Source of the DNA: Syntrophobotulus glycolicus DSM 8271
GTDB taxonomy: Bacteria > Bacillota > Desulfitobacteriia > Desulfitobacteriales > Syntrophobotulaceae
Assembly (NCBI RefSeq): GCF_000190635.1
Contig: NC_015172.1
Coordinates: 2,914,001-2,978,000 of the forward strand
Direction of reading: 5' to 3'
Length of the DNA: 64,000 bases
Below the pieces are notes generated by a model. It was given only the letters and a program-made list of their open reading frames with translations. It did no database searches and was not told the DNA's origin. The position numbers were made by a program, and so were the translations under genes. Positions 17,228 to 26,020 of this stretch are shown one piece after another. Within the stretch, counting starts at the first letter, position 1; the number at the start of each line of letters is the position of its first letter.

Positions 17228-18268
17228 TTAAAAATCAACTTTCCAGTTTTTTTGGGCTACAGCAAGCGTTACACCGTTTTGCACCCTTTTGGGGACGATC
17301 AGTTTGCCGTTGCCGCTGAGCAATACCGCTGCTCTCTCACAAACATTGCCGATTCCGGCAACCTGCCGGACAAAAGGAGACTCCGTAAATTCCCCGCAAA
17401 CAGACCCCAGTTCCCGGGCCGTAAAGGCAATCAAAGGCAGCCGGTATTTTGCCGCAAGCTCCCGCAATCCTGTTTCTTCCTTTTTCAAATCAATTGTCGC
17501 GATTCCCGCAATCGCCCGCCGGGAAATATGTTCCTCCCCGAGGACGTCTTCCACCAGTTCTTCGATCACGTTAAGGCTCACCCCTTTCCGGCAGCCCAAC
17601 CCCAGACAAGCGATCCTGGGGATCAGATTCAGAGTGGTGGCAAAAGGCTTGCGCCGGTCGTCAAGCGCTATGCAAATCCCCACCGGGCTGTTCCTTCCAG
17701 ACAGAATATACGGAGGAACCTCTCCTGCGATTTCAAATTCGGACTCTAAGCCGACGGTCTTTCCTTCCAGAAATAAAGCCGAGATTTTTTTGGCGGCTTC
17801 CATATCCTGAATATAAAGGTTATGCTCTGCCGCCCAGAGGTCTACAGCCATGAGACCGTGAAGATCGGTGGCCGTCGTGACCACAGGCTGGGCCCCGGTC
17901 TGCTCCGCAATAAAAAGGGCCAGCTTGTTTGCTCCCCCGATATGTCCGGAAAGCAAGGGAATAACGAACGTGCCTTTCTCATCCAAGCAAATGACCGCCG
18001 GATCGCTCCGCTTGTCCCGAATATAGGGGGCAATCAGCCGGACAGCTATGCCGCAGGCCCCGATAAAAACAAGCAGAGAACAGGATTGAAAAGCCTGCTT
18101 TACAACTGTGTTCAGGTCCGGGTCATACCCTTTGGGCCCTTCAAGCGGTTCGGAAAGTGCTTTGGCGGAATAAATCCCGACCTCATATTCTTGGGCTTGG
18201 AGGAGATCTTTTAACTGCAGGCCCAATCCGGCGCCGTTTCGTGTAAACGAAAAGACAGAAGCTTTCAT
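17228..18268 (-). CDS. cbiG: Cobalt-precorrin-5A hydrolase
   Basis: CbiG opens the ring-A delta-lactone and releases acetaldehyde, a step found only in the anaerobic route. The 346-aa protein has an N-terminal half with FIGACGIAVRLIAPYI and LLSGHIGGANKLA. The C-terminal CbiG/CobE domain has ACLGLGCRKGVSLNVIEE. The start overlaps the cbiF stop by 4 bp. Confidence 0.95.
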   Translation of the reverse strand: MKASVFSFTRNGAGLGLQLKDLLQAQEYEVGIYSAKALSEPLEGPKGYDPDLNTVVKQAFQSCSLLVFIGACGIAVRLIAPYIRDKRSDPAVICLDEKGTFVIPLLSGHIGGANKLALFIAEQTGAQPVVTTATDLHGLMAVDLWAAEHNLYIQDMEAAKKISALFLEGKTVGLESEFEIAGEVPPYILSGRNSPVGICIALDDRRKPFATTLNLIPRIACLGLGCRKGVSLNVIEELVEDVLGEEHISRRAIAGIATIDLKKEETGLRELAAKYRLPLIAFTARELGSVCGEFTESPFVRQVAGIGNVCERAAVLLSGNGKLIVPKRVQNGVTLAVAQKNWKVDF

Positions 18269-19020
18269 GGTGAAGCCTCCCGGAACCCGTGAGCAAACTG
18301 AGGGTCATAAAGTTTGGAACGGCTGTACTGGGGCTTCAAAAAATCCCCTACCAAAACTAAGGCGGTCTTTTGGATCTTGTGTGCTTCCGCGGTCTCGGCC
18401 AGCGTGCCGACGGTACAGACAAAAACCCTTTCGTCCGGCCAGGAGGCCTTATACACAATAGCGGCCGGAGCATCTTTGGCATAGCCCCCCTGGAGCAGGC
18501 GTTCCGCCAATTCCCCAATCCTTCCCAAGCTCAAAAAAACGGCCATAGAAGCCTGATGGGCGGCCAGCAAGGAGATATCCTCCCGCGGCGGTACAGGTGT
18601 CCTGCCTTCCAACCGGGTAATGATCAGACTTTGGCTGACGTCGGGCAAGGTGTATTCGGCCCGAAGAGCGGCAGCCGCCGCGCAAAAGGAACTGACACCC
18701 GGGACGATCTGATAGGGAAGGGCCAAGGCATCAAGCCTGTCCATCTGTTCTTTGATCGCTCCGTAAAGACTGGGGTCCCCGGTATGCAGCCTGACCACGA
18801 CCTTACCCTCCTGCGCGGCCGGGGCCATGGCGGCAAGAACTTGCTCCAAGGTCAGCCCGGCACTGTCCAGAAAAACGCAGCCCGGTTTGGCGTAGTGCAG
18901 CAGTTCCGGATTGACCAGAGAGCCGGCGTAAACAATCAGATCCGCTTTCTCCAGCATTTCTTTTCCCCTGACCGTGATCAGGTCGACCGCTCCGGGTCCC
19001 GCGCCAATAAAATAGATCAT
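18265..19020 (-). CDS. cbiF: Cobalt-precorrin-4 C11-methyltransferase
   Basis: A tetrapyrrole methylase (251 aa) with an N-terminus of YFIGAGPGAVDLITVRG. The methylase core reads VVRLHTGDPSLYGAIKEQ, followed by PGVSSFCAAAAAL. The ATG at 19020 follows AAGGAGAGAAAGCC and overlaps the cbiL stop as ATGA. An in-frame extension of 91 codons upstream is only cbiL antiframe sequence. Confidence 0.95.
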   Translation of the reverse strand: MIYFIGAGPGAVDLITVRGKEMLEKADLIVYAGSLVNPELLHYAKPGCVFLDSAGLTLEQVLAAMAPAAQEGKVVVRLHTGDPSLYGAIKEQMDRLDALALPYQIVPGVSSFCAAAAALRAEYTLPDVSQSLIITRLEGRTPVPPREDISLLAAHQASMAVFLSLGRIGELAERLLQGGYAKDAPAAIVYKASWPDERVFVCTVGTLAETAEAHKIQKTALVLVGDFLKPQYSRSKLYDPQFAHGFREASP

Positions 19021-19730
19021 GGCTTTCTCTCCTTGTCCTTGACTACAATAATGGAAAAATAGCTGGTTTTCTCGTCCGCTTCCCGCAGGTCGGGATACAC
19101 TTTCTCCCCATCCATTCCGCAGCGTTCCACCATGGCCGAGTGGGAAAGCAGCCCGCTGTCTTTCAAATATTCCCTGACACCGGCAAAGGCCAAACCGGAT
19201 TTCATCAGGACTTTTGTTCCCGGCCAGTTCAGGGATTCGGCCAGTCCCGGGTAAGACGCCGGGATGATATGTAAAGGTTCGGCTCCGGCACAAAGCGAGT
19301 CATTTAACCTGGCGGCCACAGCACAGAAGGAGGGGACTCCGGCAATCAGTTCGGCCTGAAAACCCGCTTCCAAAACCTGTTTGTGCAAATAAATGTAGGT
19401 AGAATAAATGGAGGGATCGCCCAAAGTCAAAAAAGCGACAGTTTGACCGGCGGCAAGCCTCCGGGTGAGTTCCGCCGCCCCCTTCCGGTGGTTTTCCCAA
19501 AGCACGGTTTTTTCTCTGGTCATGGGCATATAGACTTCTAATATTTCTTTATCCGAAAAATCGCAGACGGACTGCACCACCGCAAGAGCGGTGATGGTTT
19601 TCCCCTCTGTTTTGGGCACGGCGATAATCTCCGCCTCCCTGATCACTCTCAGCGCTTTTAGGGTCAGGAGCTCCGGATCACCGGGTCCTACCCCTACTCC
19701 GTATAATTTCCCCTTTGTTCTCATTGTCAT
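19017..19730 (-). CDS. cbiL: Cobalt-factor II C20-methyltransferase
   Basis: A tetrapyrrole methylase (237 aa) acting after cobalt insertion. The N-terminus reads YGVGVGPGDPELLTLKA, the core has FLTLGDPSIYSTYIYLH, and GVPSFCAVAA follows. It overlaps both cbiD upstream and cbiF downstream by 4 bp. Assignment to CbiL rather than the aerobic CobI rests on the pathway context. Confidence 0.95.
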   Translation of the reverse strand: MTMRTKGKLYGVGVGPGDPELLTLKALRVIREAEIIAVPKTEGKTITALAVVQSVCDFSDKEILEVYMPMTREKTVLWENHRKGAAELTRRLAAGQTVAFLTLGDPSIYSTYIYLHKQVLEAGFQAELIAGVPSFCAVAARLNDSLCAGAEPLHIIPASYPGLAESLNWPGTKVLMKSGLAFAGVREYLKDSGLLSHSAMVERCGMDGEKVYPDLREADEKTSYFSIIVVKDKERKP

Positions 19731-20863
19731 ACACGCCCTGTTTCTTTCATTTTCATCAATATGTCATCCGCTCCCTCTGTTTTCCCCAATATGCCGTGTT
19801 CATTGGTAAAAAGGATCACAGCGGTTTTCAAGCTGCCCTGAACACGGTTTTGCACATGCTCGGCGATCTTCTTCATGACAGAGGGAAAAACCTGCCCGCT
19901 TAAACCCTGGGCAATGAGATAAGCGGCCGCTTCTTCCGTGGTGTTGCAGGTCATGAGATGTTTGACCTGCTCTGTTCCCGCCCCCTGCAAAGCGGCATGG
20001 GCCGCCAGGATTTCCATGCGGGCGTCCGCGTGCCGGGAGTGAGTGTTCATGATCCCGGCAGCCAGCTTGACCAGCTTCCCGGCATGCCCGATCAAAAGAA
20101 GGTTTCCAAAATCCAGTTCTCGGGCAAAATCCAGCATTTCTCCGAGATAATTGCTGCATTTAATTGCTTTCGCCGGGTTGATCCCCAGAGAAGCACGGAT
20201 AAAATTCTGCCCGTAATTTCCCGGACAGACCAACAGATTCTCACTGCCGCCGGCCCGGTGTACCTTCATTTCCAGATAAATGGTGTCGATCCAGGCTTTT
20301 TCACTCATCGGCTCCACAATTCCCGTCGTCCCCAAAATCGAGATTCCCCCCTCAATACCCAGACGGGGATTAAAGGTTTTTTGAGCGATCTTTTCTCCCC
20401 CTGGCACGGAGATCCTGATGGCCAAACCACCGCTGTAATTCAGATTACGGCATACGTTCCGGGTTTCGGCAAAAATCATTTGCCTGGGCACGGGATTTAT
20501 GGCCGCTTCACCGACCGGACAAGCCAGACCCGGTTTGGTGACAATGCCGATCCCTTCCCCGCCCGTAATAGAGATTGATTCCCGCCCTGTTTTCTCTACC
20601 GTGGCACAGACCATGATGCCGTTGGTGATATCCGGATCATCCCCGCTGTCTTTGGGAACCGCGCAGGATACCCGGCCTTCCCTGATTTCGACATCCCGAA
20701 CCGGCAGGGTAAGCTCAACCCCTTTCGGCGTCTCAATATGAACCGAACTGCGGCTTTGACCGGTAAGCAGCATCAGAACCGCGGCTTTGGCTGCCGCAGC
20801 TGCGCAGGAGCCTGTCGTAACCCCTGTTCGGAGCTTTCTTTTTCCAAGATCATTATCCTTCAT
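19727..20863 (-). CDS. cbiD: Cobalt-precorrin-5B C1-methyltransferase
   Basis: CbiD (378 aa) methylates C1 and is specific to the anaerobic pathway. The N-terminus shows KLRTGVTTGSCAAAAAKAA. Internal signatures are PKDSGDDPDITNG, GGEGIGIVTKPGL and GNYGQNFI. The ATG at 20863 is 18 nt after cbiO, and the stop overlaps cbiL by 4 bp. Confidence 0.96.
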   Translation of the reverse strand: MKDNDLGKRKLRTGVTTGSCAAAAAKAAVLMLLTGQSRSSVHIETPKGVELTLPVRDVEIREGRVSCAVPKDSGDDPDITNGIMVCATVEKTGRESISITGGEGIGIVTKPGLACPVGEAAINPVPRQMIFAETRNVCRNLNYSGGLAIRISVPGGEKIAQKTFNPRLGIEGGISILGTTGIVEPMSEKAWIDTIYLEMKVHRAGGSENLLVCPGNYGQNFIRASLGINPAKAIKCSNYLGEMLDFARELDFGNLLLIGHAGKLVKLAAGIMNTHSRHADARMEILAAHAALQGAGTEQVKHLMTCNTTEEAAAYLIAQGLSGQVFPSVMKKIAEHVQNRVQGSLKTAVILFTNEHGILGKTEGADDILMKMKETGRV

Positions 20864-20881
20864 TTTGGCCGCCCCATCTCT

Positions 20882-21727
20882 TCACCGGCTATCCTTCCAG
20901 TTCTGAAATGCCCTGCGGGCTTCAGATATGGTGAAAGCGTTTGCTATACCCCAACCATCCTTTTCCTGAAGGATTTCCATCAGGTGCCCGATCCGGGGAA
21001 GCCGCAGGTGCACGCTCCGAACCAGTTCTTTTCTAGAAAAAACCTCTGTGGGGGTACCGCCCATAATAACCTTTCCTTCATTCAGGACGTAAGCCCGGTC
21101 ACAGTATAAAGGTACAATATCAATATCGTGGGTGGCAATCACCACGGAAATGCCAAGCTCCTTTTGGGTTTCCATCATCAGTTTCATGATCTCGCTTGAG
21201 CCCATGGGATCAAGCCCGGCCGTGGGTTCATCCAAGACCAGGACCTCCGGTTCCATGGCCAGGATTCCGGCGATGGCCACCCGTTTCTTCTGTCCGAAGC
21301 TCAGACAGTGCGTGGCTTTATCTTTTAGATGGCTGATCCCGGTTCTGGCCAGGGCTCCCTCCACCCGCCGCCGCACCTCCTGCTCGGGCAGTTTCATATT
21401 GACCGGCCCAAAAGAAATATCTTGATAAACACTGGCGGAAAACAACTGGGTATCGGGGTCCTGAAATACAATTCCGACTCTCCTGCGCAGTTCCCGCAAA
21501 CCTCCGTGGGAATATTCTAAAGGCTTGCCGCCAAATAATATTCGGCCCGAGGAAGGTTTTAGAATTCCATTGAGATTCAGAAACAAAGTCGACTTCCCGG
21601 CTCCATTCCCGCCCAGAACGGCCGTGGTTTTCCCGTTCCTGATCTCCAGATTTATTTGATGAAGCGCCTTGGTGCCGTCGGCATAGACATAACTGAGATC
21701 CTGCACCTCCAGGATATTGTCTTTCAC
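20882..21727 (-). CDS. cbiO: Cobalt ECF transporter ATPase
   Basis: The ATPase of the CbiMNQO energy-coupling-factor cobalt importer (281 aa from the chosen start). It has Walker A GGNGAGKST (about 39-47), a Q-loop in VFQDPDTQLF, and signature LSFGQKKRVAIAG. Walker B is LVLDEPTAGLDP and the switch histidine is in ATHDIDI. GTG at 21727 is chosen because AAGGAGGG lies six bases upstream and the codon overlaps the cbiQ TGA as GTGA. An ORF start at 21817 would lie inside cbiQ. Confidence 0.93.
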   Translation of the reverse strand: MKDNILEVQDLSYVYADGTKALHQINLEIRNGKTTAVLGGNGAGKSTLFLNLNGILKPSSGRILFGGKPLEYSHGGLRELRRRVGIVFQDPDTQLFSASVYQDISFGPVNMKLPEQEVRRRVEGALARTGISHLKDKATHCLSFGQKKRVAIAGILAMEPEVLVLDEPTAGLDPMGSSEIMKLMMETQKELGISVVIATHDIDIVPLYCDRAYVLNEGKVIMGGTPTEVFSRKELVRSVHLRLPRIGHLMEILQEKDGWGIANAFTISEARRAFQNWKDSR

Positions 21728-22521
21728 CAAATCCCTCCTTCTCCATATTGCCTTAAATACAGGGTACACAATACCAGAAAACAGTTCAAGCCGACTGCCG
21801 GCAAAAGTCCGGTCCACCTGAAGGGACAGGAAGTTTCCTCAAGCACATTGAGTTCCCCGTCATACCCCCGGGCCTCCAGTGCCGTATACAGCTCGTCGGA
21901 CCGCTTATAGGCGCGGATAAAGAGGTTGGACATCAGCGCCGCCAGAGAACGGTATCCTGCAGGCAAGGTAGCATAGCCCAAGCGGGAATTCTGGGCGGTC
22001 AGCATATTTTCCGCCGTTTCCAGAAAAACAAAGATAAACCTGTAAATCAGCCCCATCATCTCAACCAGGAGGCGAGGAACCTTTAAACGGCGAAGAACAG
22101 CCAATACATCCGTCATGGGCGTGCTTAGGGATAAATAATACAGACAGGATACGGAACCCAGCGCTTTAAAGAACAAATGCAGGGCCGTCTGCAGACCGGC
22201 CTGTGTTACCCCCAGATACATCCTGCCCAGTGTTACGGAAAACAAAAAAATTTCTTTGTCTCCCCCGAGATTCACGGCAATGGCGATAATGCCCAACAGC
22301 AGAAAGGTCATCGGAGCCATTAGTAATTTGCTAAAGAGGGAAAAAGGAGTACCCCCTTGATAGACGGTAGCCCATCCCATCATCAATAGGACCAGCATAG
22401 AGACGGCCACCGAGTTTGCCCAGAGACAAACCCCCAGGGTAAGCAAAGCAAATAACAGCTTTTGCCTGGGATCCGTGTTTTTGAGTTTAGACGCATAAGC
22501 ATACTGGTCGATATTGATCAT
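21724..22521 (-). CDS. cbiQ: Cobalt ECF transporter transmembrane (T) component
   Basis: The T component of 265 aa, with about five membrane helices. The coupling region, near residues 190-230, includes AALMSNLFIRAYKRSDELYTA and ALEARGYDG and contacts CbiO. It overlaps cbiN upstream and cbiO downstream by 4 bp each. Confidence 0.94.
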   Translation of the reverse strand: MINIDQYAYASKLKNTDPRQKLLFALLTLGVCLWANSVAVSMLVLLMMGWATVYQGGTPFSLFSKLLMAPMTFLLLGIIAIAVNLGGDKEIFLFSVTLGRMYLGVTQAGLQTALHLFFKALGSVSCLYYLSLSTPMTDVLAVLRRLKVPRLLVEMMGLIYRFIFVFLETAENMLTAQNSRLGYATLPAGYRSLAALMSNLFIRAYKRSDELYTALEARGYDGELNVLEETSCPFRWTGLLPAVGLNCFLVLCTLYLRQYGEGGIW

Positions 22522-22838
22522 TGTTTTTCGCTTTCTCTTTTGCTTCTGCCCCGGACAAAACCCAAATAATAGCCCACGATACCCGCTCCCAAGGCTGCCT
22601 GCAGGGCAAAAAGCAGGCTTTCAATCTCCCCGCTGGGCGGTTCCCATACTGAAGAGAACCAGGGCTGGTAATCCGGATTGATTTCCGTGATCGCGGCTTC
22701 CGCCTGATCATCAGAACCGCCAAATTCAGCGCCTTTAGCCAGGAAGATAGGAACAACGGCCAGAATAACCACTAAAGCAATTAATAACAAATTATTTCTT
22801 AATGTAACATTCTTATTCTTCTTTTCAATTGTCCCCAT
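22518..22838 (-). CDS. cbiN: Cobalt transporter auxiliary component
   Basis: A small membrane protein (106 aa) with two helices (about 15-35 and 72-92). The extracytoplasmic loop between them contains EFGGSDDQAEAAI and YQPWFSSVWEPPSGEIESLLFA, split here as two family signatures. CbiN stimulates metal loading of CbiM. It sits six nucleotides after cbiM and overlaps cbiQ. Confidence 0.93.
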   Translation of the reverse strand: MGTIEKKNKNVTLRNNLLLIALVVILAVVPIFLAKGAEFGGSDDQAEAAITEINPDYQPWFSSVWEPPSGEIESLLFALQAALGAGIVGYYLGFVRGRSKRESEKQ

Positions 22839-22844
22839 AGCACC

Positions 22845-23588
22845 TTAAGCCTCCTCAGCAAAAATTTTCAGGCTTTTCAGCTCCTGCCCGCTGTAAGCGG
22901 TGATGGCGTTAAACACCAGCACGGTTAAAATCCCCTCACTGATGGCAAGCGGAATCTGGGTGACGGCGAATATGCCCATGAATTTAAAGAGCGAGGCTGC
23001 AAAACCGCCGGTTTCCGCCGGGAAAGCCAAAGCCAGCTGAACCGAGGTCGTGACATAGGTCAGCAGATCTCCGAGAGCGGCCGCCAGAAAAACTGCCAGC
23101 CAGCGGGGGCCATGAAGCTTTTGAACGATTTTGTAAGTGGCGAAAGCAACAAGGGGCCCGACCACCGCCATGGAAAAGGTATTGGCGCCCAAAGTCGTCA
23201 GTCCGCCATGAGCCAGCAGGATGGCCTGAAACAACAGGACAATCATGCCCAGAACCGTCATTGCTGTCGGCCCGAAAAGAATCGCGCCAAGCCCCACACC
23301 GGTGGGATGGGAACAACTCCCTGTAACCGAGGGAATTTTTAAAGCCGAAAGCAAAAAAGTAAACGCACCCGCCATAGCCAGGAGCAGTTTAAGCCTGGGA
23401 TTGTCCCGGACCGTTTTTTGAATGGACAAAAGCCCCAGGACAAAAAACGGAATGACAATCACTCCCCAGGAGATGCTCCAAACCGGAGGCAGAAACCCTT
23501 CCATGATGTGCATACCATAAGCTGCTTGTGGCAATAACGTAAGCATCAGAGTAAAACTTAAAATCATGACAATTTTACGCTTTTTCAT
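22845..23588 (-). CDS. cbiM: Cobalt ECF transporter substrate-binding (S) component
   Basis: The cobalt-binding membrane component (247 aa). A cleavable signal peptide (about 1-25, ending AAYG) would expose a Met-His-Ile N-terminus. In the CbiM/NikM family His2 of the mature protein coordinates the metal. HIMEGFLPP and [17 protein letters not shown] are signatures. The start follows GGAGAGGAGAG. Cobalt rather than nickel specificity is inferred from the operon. Confidence 0.94.
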   Translation of the reverse strand: MKKRKIVMILSFTLMLTLLPQAAYGMHIMEGFLPPVWSISWGVIVIPFFVLGLLSIQKTVRDNPRLKLLLAMAGAFTFLLSALKIPSVTGSCSHPTGVGLGAILFGPTAMTVLGMIVLLFQAILLAHGGLTTLGANTFSMAVVGPLVAFATYKIVQKLHGPRWLAVFLAAALGDLLTYVTTSVQLALAFPAETGGFAASLFKFMGIFAVTQIPLAISEGILTVLVFNAITAYSGQELKSLKIFAEEA

Positions 23589-23623
23589 TCTTTTTCTCTC
23601 CTCTCCTGCCCTGAATTGCTATT

Positions 23624-24151
23624 TTAGTATTCGATCCCTTTTCTCATGCCGACACCGCGGTCATAGGGATGCTTGCGCTTGACAATCTCGGAGACATAAT
23701 CAGCCAGGCCGGTCAATCCGGCCGGAGCATTGCGTCCGGTAAAGACCAGCTCCACCTGGGGCGGACGTTCCCGGATAAAATCACTTACCTCTTCTTCGGA
23801 AAGAATGCCCATATCTACCGCAGGGAGAATTTCATCGAGAATCACAAGGTCATACCGGCCGCCGGCGGTCTCTTGCCTAACCCGCTCAAACAGCAGCCGC
23901 TGTTCGGCGTAAACCCGCTCTTGTTCTTCCGGCCGCATATTCTTGATAAAACCTTTTACTGATTTGTACTGAAGCACGGTCAGCCGTTCCCCCAAAAGGG
24001 CCAAAGCCTGATGTTCGCCGGAATCTCCCGACTTCAAAAACTGGCAGTAAAGAACGCGCAGCCCGCTGCCAAAAGCCCTGAGCGCCATGCCCAGCGCCGC
24101 AGTGGTTTTGCCCTTTCCTTCTCCTGTATAAATATGGAATAACCCCTTCAT
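23624..24151 (-). CDS. cobO: Cob(I)alamin adenosyltransferase, CobA/CobO/BtuR type
   Basis: Transfers the adenosyl group of ATP to cob(I)yrinic acid diamide or related corrinoids. The 175-aa protein begins MKGLFHIYTGEGKGKTTAAL, with the P-loop at about 11-18. VILDEILPAVDMG and FTGRNAP are further signatures. The ATG at 24151 has AAGG eight bases upstream. A GTG at 24202 overlapping the upstream stop is an alternative that would add 17 residues. Confidence 0.93.
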   Translation of the reverse strand: MKGLFHIYTGEGKGKTTAALGMALRAFGSGLRVLYCQFLKSGDSGEHQALALLGERLTVLQYKSVKGFIKNMRPEEQERVYAEQRLLFERVRQETAGGRYDLVILDEILPAVDMGILSEEEVSDFIRERPPQVELVFTGRNAPAGLTGLADYVSEIVKRKHPYDRGVGMRKGIEY

Positions 24152-24195
24152 TACAATGCCTTCTTCCTCTTTTTCCAATACTTTCCGGACAAAGG

Positions 24196-24591
24196 TCAGC
24201 ACCTTTCCGGATCGCTCTTTAAGGTAACCGGGATCCCTGCCCAAACTCGCTCGACTTTTTGGGCGTTGGCAGCCAGAAGTTGATAGACCCTTCCTGTCTC
24301 ATCCCGCCAGGCCCGGTCCGCCTTTTCCACAGGCACAATTCCACAGCCGATTTCAGTGCCTACAAGAATTTTACCCGCCAGCTTCGCCAGATTGTCCCGA
24401 AAATATTCTTCAGGACGGATATCCATCCTGATCAGCTGCCTGACCCCTTCCTGGAGATTCACGATGATCCCGGCCCCATACATACCGGTGATCTCCTGCC
24501 CGGCCAAATCAAATACGACCGTACCAGAACCGTAATTTTTCAGCGCATAGGCAGTCTTCCCCTGATATCTTCCGCCCAATATCAAAATCAT
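24196..24591 (-). CDS. Short CobU-like protein (adenosylcobinamide kinase/guanylyltransferase homologue)
   Basis: A 131-aa relative of CobU. It has a P-loop GGRYQGKT at 6-13 and a C-terminal half, GTEIGCGIVP to NAQKVERVWAGIPVTLK, that matches the end of CobU well. The middle region that carries the guanylylated histidine in CobU is missing. A full-sized CobU lies two genes upstream, so this copy is either a specialised kinase-like protein or a shrunken paralogue. It could complement the other CobU, which is weaker in the C-terminal motifs. Function unproven. Confidence 0.75.
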   Translation of the reverse strand: MILILGGRYQGKTAYALKNYGSGTVVFDLAGQEITGMYGAGIIVNLQEGVRQLIRMDIRPEEYFRDNLAKLAGKILVGTEIGCGIVPVEKADRAWRDETGRVYQLLAANAQKVERVWAGIPVTLKSDPERC

Positions 24592-24639
24592 ATCCTTCTC
24601 CTTTTTCCGCCATCATCTTCCATTCAAATCAACGAGCAA

Positions 24640-25398
24640 TCAGATGAAAACACACAAGGCCAGCATCAATAATTCGGCCAGCTCCACAAATCCCCCCGCA
24701 ATGTCGCCCGTAATTCCCCCAAAATTTTTCCGGACCCAGAAATAATAAAAGAAGCTGAACAAAAGTAACCCCCCGGGCAGATATAATCCAGTGCCGCCCG
24801 TCAAACCATAGATGGCGCCAACAGTGAAAGCCAGGTCCACGGCAAGTATCCAAACGGTCTTTTTCCCCGCTCCCGCCTTAAAAGTCACAGCCAGCCCGTC
24901 AGCTTTGGCGTAAGGGAAAGAGCACAAGATAAAGGCTTGCACAATCCGGGACAAGAGCGGGATAAAGAGCAGCAAAACGGGAAATCCCATGGTCTTTCCG
25001 ATCAGTTCGGTAAAGCAGGCAATTTTCAGCAGGATTACCGCCCCAAAGGCCATCACGCCGAACGCTCCGGTCCGGGAATCTTTCATGATTTCCAAGCGTT
25101 TCTCCCTGCCGGCTCTCGAAAAATAAGCGTCAGCCATATCCATCAGCCCGTCCATATGTAATCCTCCGGTCAGAACCAGGTAGGACAAAGTCAAGAGGAT
25201 GGCTTTGCCGGATACGCTGAGTGTTGAAAAGGCGAAGAGACGGAAAAGAAGATAGCCGCCCGCGCCGATAAACAAACCGGCCAAGGGCATCAGCACTAGC
25301 AAATATTTCTTTCTCCGCTCGGTCCATTCCACCATGGGAAGAGGAAGAAAAGTGAAGAAAGAAAAAACAATGATCAAAGAATAAAATATTTCTCGCAT
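24640..25398 (-). CDS. cobS: Adenosylcobinamide-GDP ribazoletransferase (cobalamin synthase)
   Basis: A membrane enzyme joining adenosylcobinamide-GDP and alpha-ribazole (phosphate). The 252-aa protein has the signature GGLHMDGLMDMADAYFSR (about 78-95), then MKDSRTGAFG. Some six hydrophobic segments follow. It starts seven nucleotides after cobU. Confidence 0.95.
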   Translation of the reverse strand: MREIFYSLIIVFSFFTFLPLPMVEWTERRKKYLLVLMPLAGLFIGAGGYLLFRLFAFSTLSVSGKAILLTLSYLVLTGGLHMDGLMDMADAYFSRAGREKRLEIMKDSRTGAFGVMAFGAVILLKIACFTELIGKTMGFPVLLLFIPLLSRIVQAFILCSFPYAKADGLAVTFKAGAGKKTVWILAVDLAFTVGAIYGLTGGTGLYLPGGLLLFSFFYYFWVRKNFGGITGDIAGGFVELAELLMLALCVFI

Positions 25399-25405
25399 AA
25401 AACCC

Positions 25406-25984
25406 TCAATTCAAAGGATTAGGCCCGGACCAGCAAGCTTCGAGCCGGGTTTTCCCCTTATGGCACTGGTATCCCGTATATACACATTCTATCGCAATAT
25501 CTCCATGCAGCACAATCTCCCGGTGCAGCCGGGCCAGGGTCCGGATATAATCTTCGACAGGCCGGTCATATTCGATTCCGTCGGAAAACAGCTCATTGGA
25601 AACAATGATCAGATTGCTGACTCGCCGGTTCAGACTGATAATCTCCTTTAAAATCCTTTTGCCGACCACTGCCGGCTGCCGAGGGTTCCTGTCCGCGCAA
25701 AAAAGCTCATTGGCCAGCAGGATTCCCAGGCAGTCCAGTAATACGGTGTCTTCCGGCTGAAAGAAAGGAATGTCCCCTGTGATATTCACGCTCCTATCCA
25801 CACTGATAAATCCTTTATCGGCCCGCTGCCGCCTATGCAGACAGATTCGTTCGGCCATTTCCTTATCCTCATCTCGGGCAGTCGCCAAATAAATTTTTCG
25901 TCGTTCTTTGGCTAAAGCAGCGGCCAGTTTTTCTCCCAAAGCGCTTTTTCCGCTGCGGACGCCGCCGGAAATGAAAATCAGCAT
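25406..25984 (-). CDS. cobU: Adenosylcobinamide kinase / adenosylcobinamide-phosphate guanylyltransferase
   Basis: A bifunctional enzyme that phosphorylates adenosylcobinamide and transfers GMP to it. The 192-aa protein has P-loop SGGVRSGKSA (6-15), EMAERICLHRRQR with a His in the position of the guanylylated histidine, VLLDCLGILLANE and IIVSNELFSDGI. The usual GIVP and RxxGRxNQ segment of the C-terminal half is divergent. That is notable because the short CobU-like protein two genes downstream keeps it. Confidence 0.88.
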   Translation of the reverse strand: MLIFISGGVRSGKSALGEKLAAALAKERRKIYLATARDEDKEMAERICLHRRQRADKGFISVDRSVNITGDIPFFQPEDTVLLDCLGILLANELFCADRNPRQPAVVGKRILKEIISLNRRVSNLIIVSNELFSDGIEYDRPVEDYIRTLARLHREIVLHGDIAIECVYTGYQCHKGKTRLEACWSGPNPLN

Positions 25985-26020
25985 CTCTCATCCCTCATCT
26001 CAGATTGGTTCGGCTGAACA

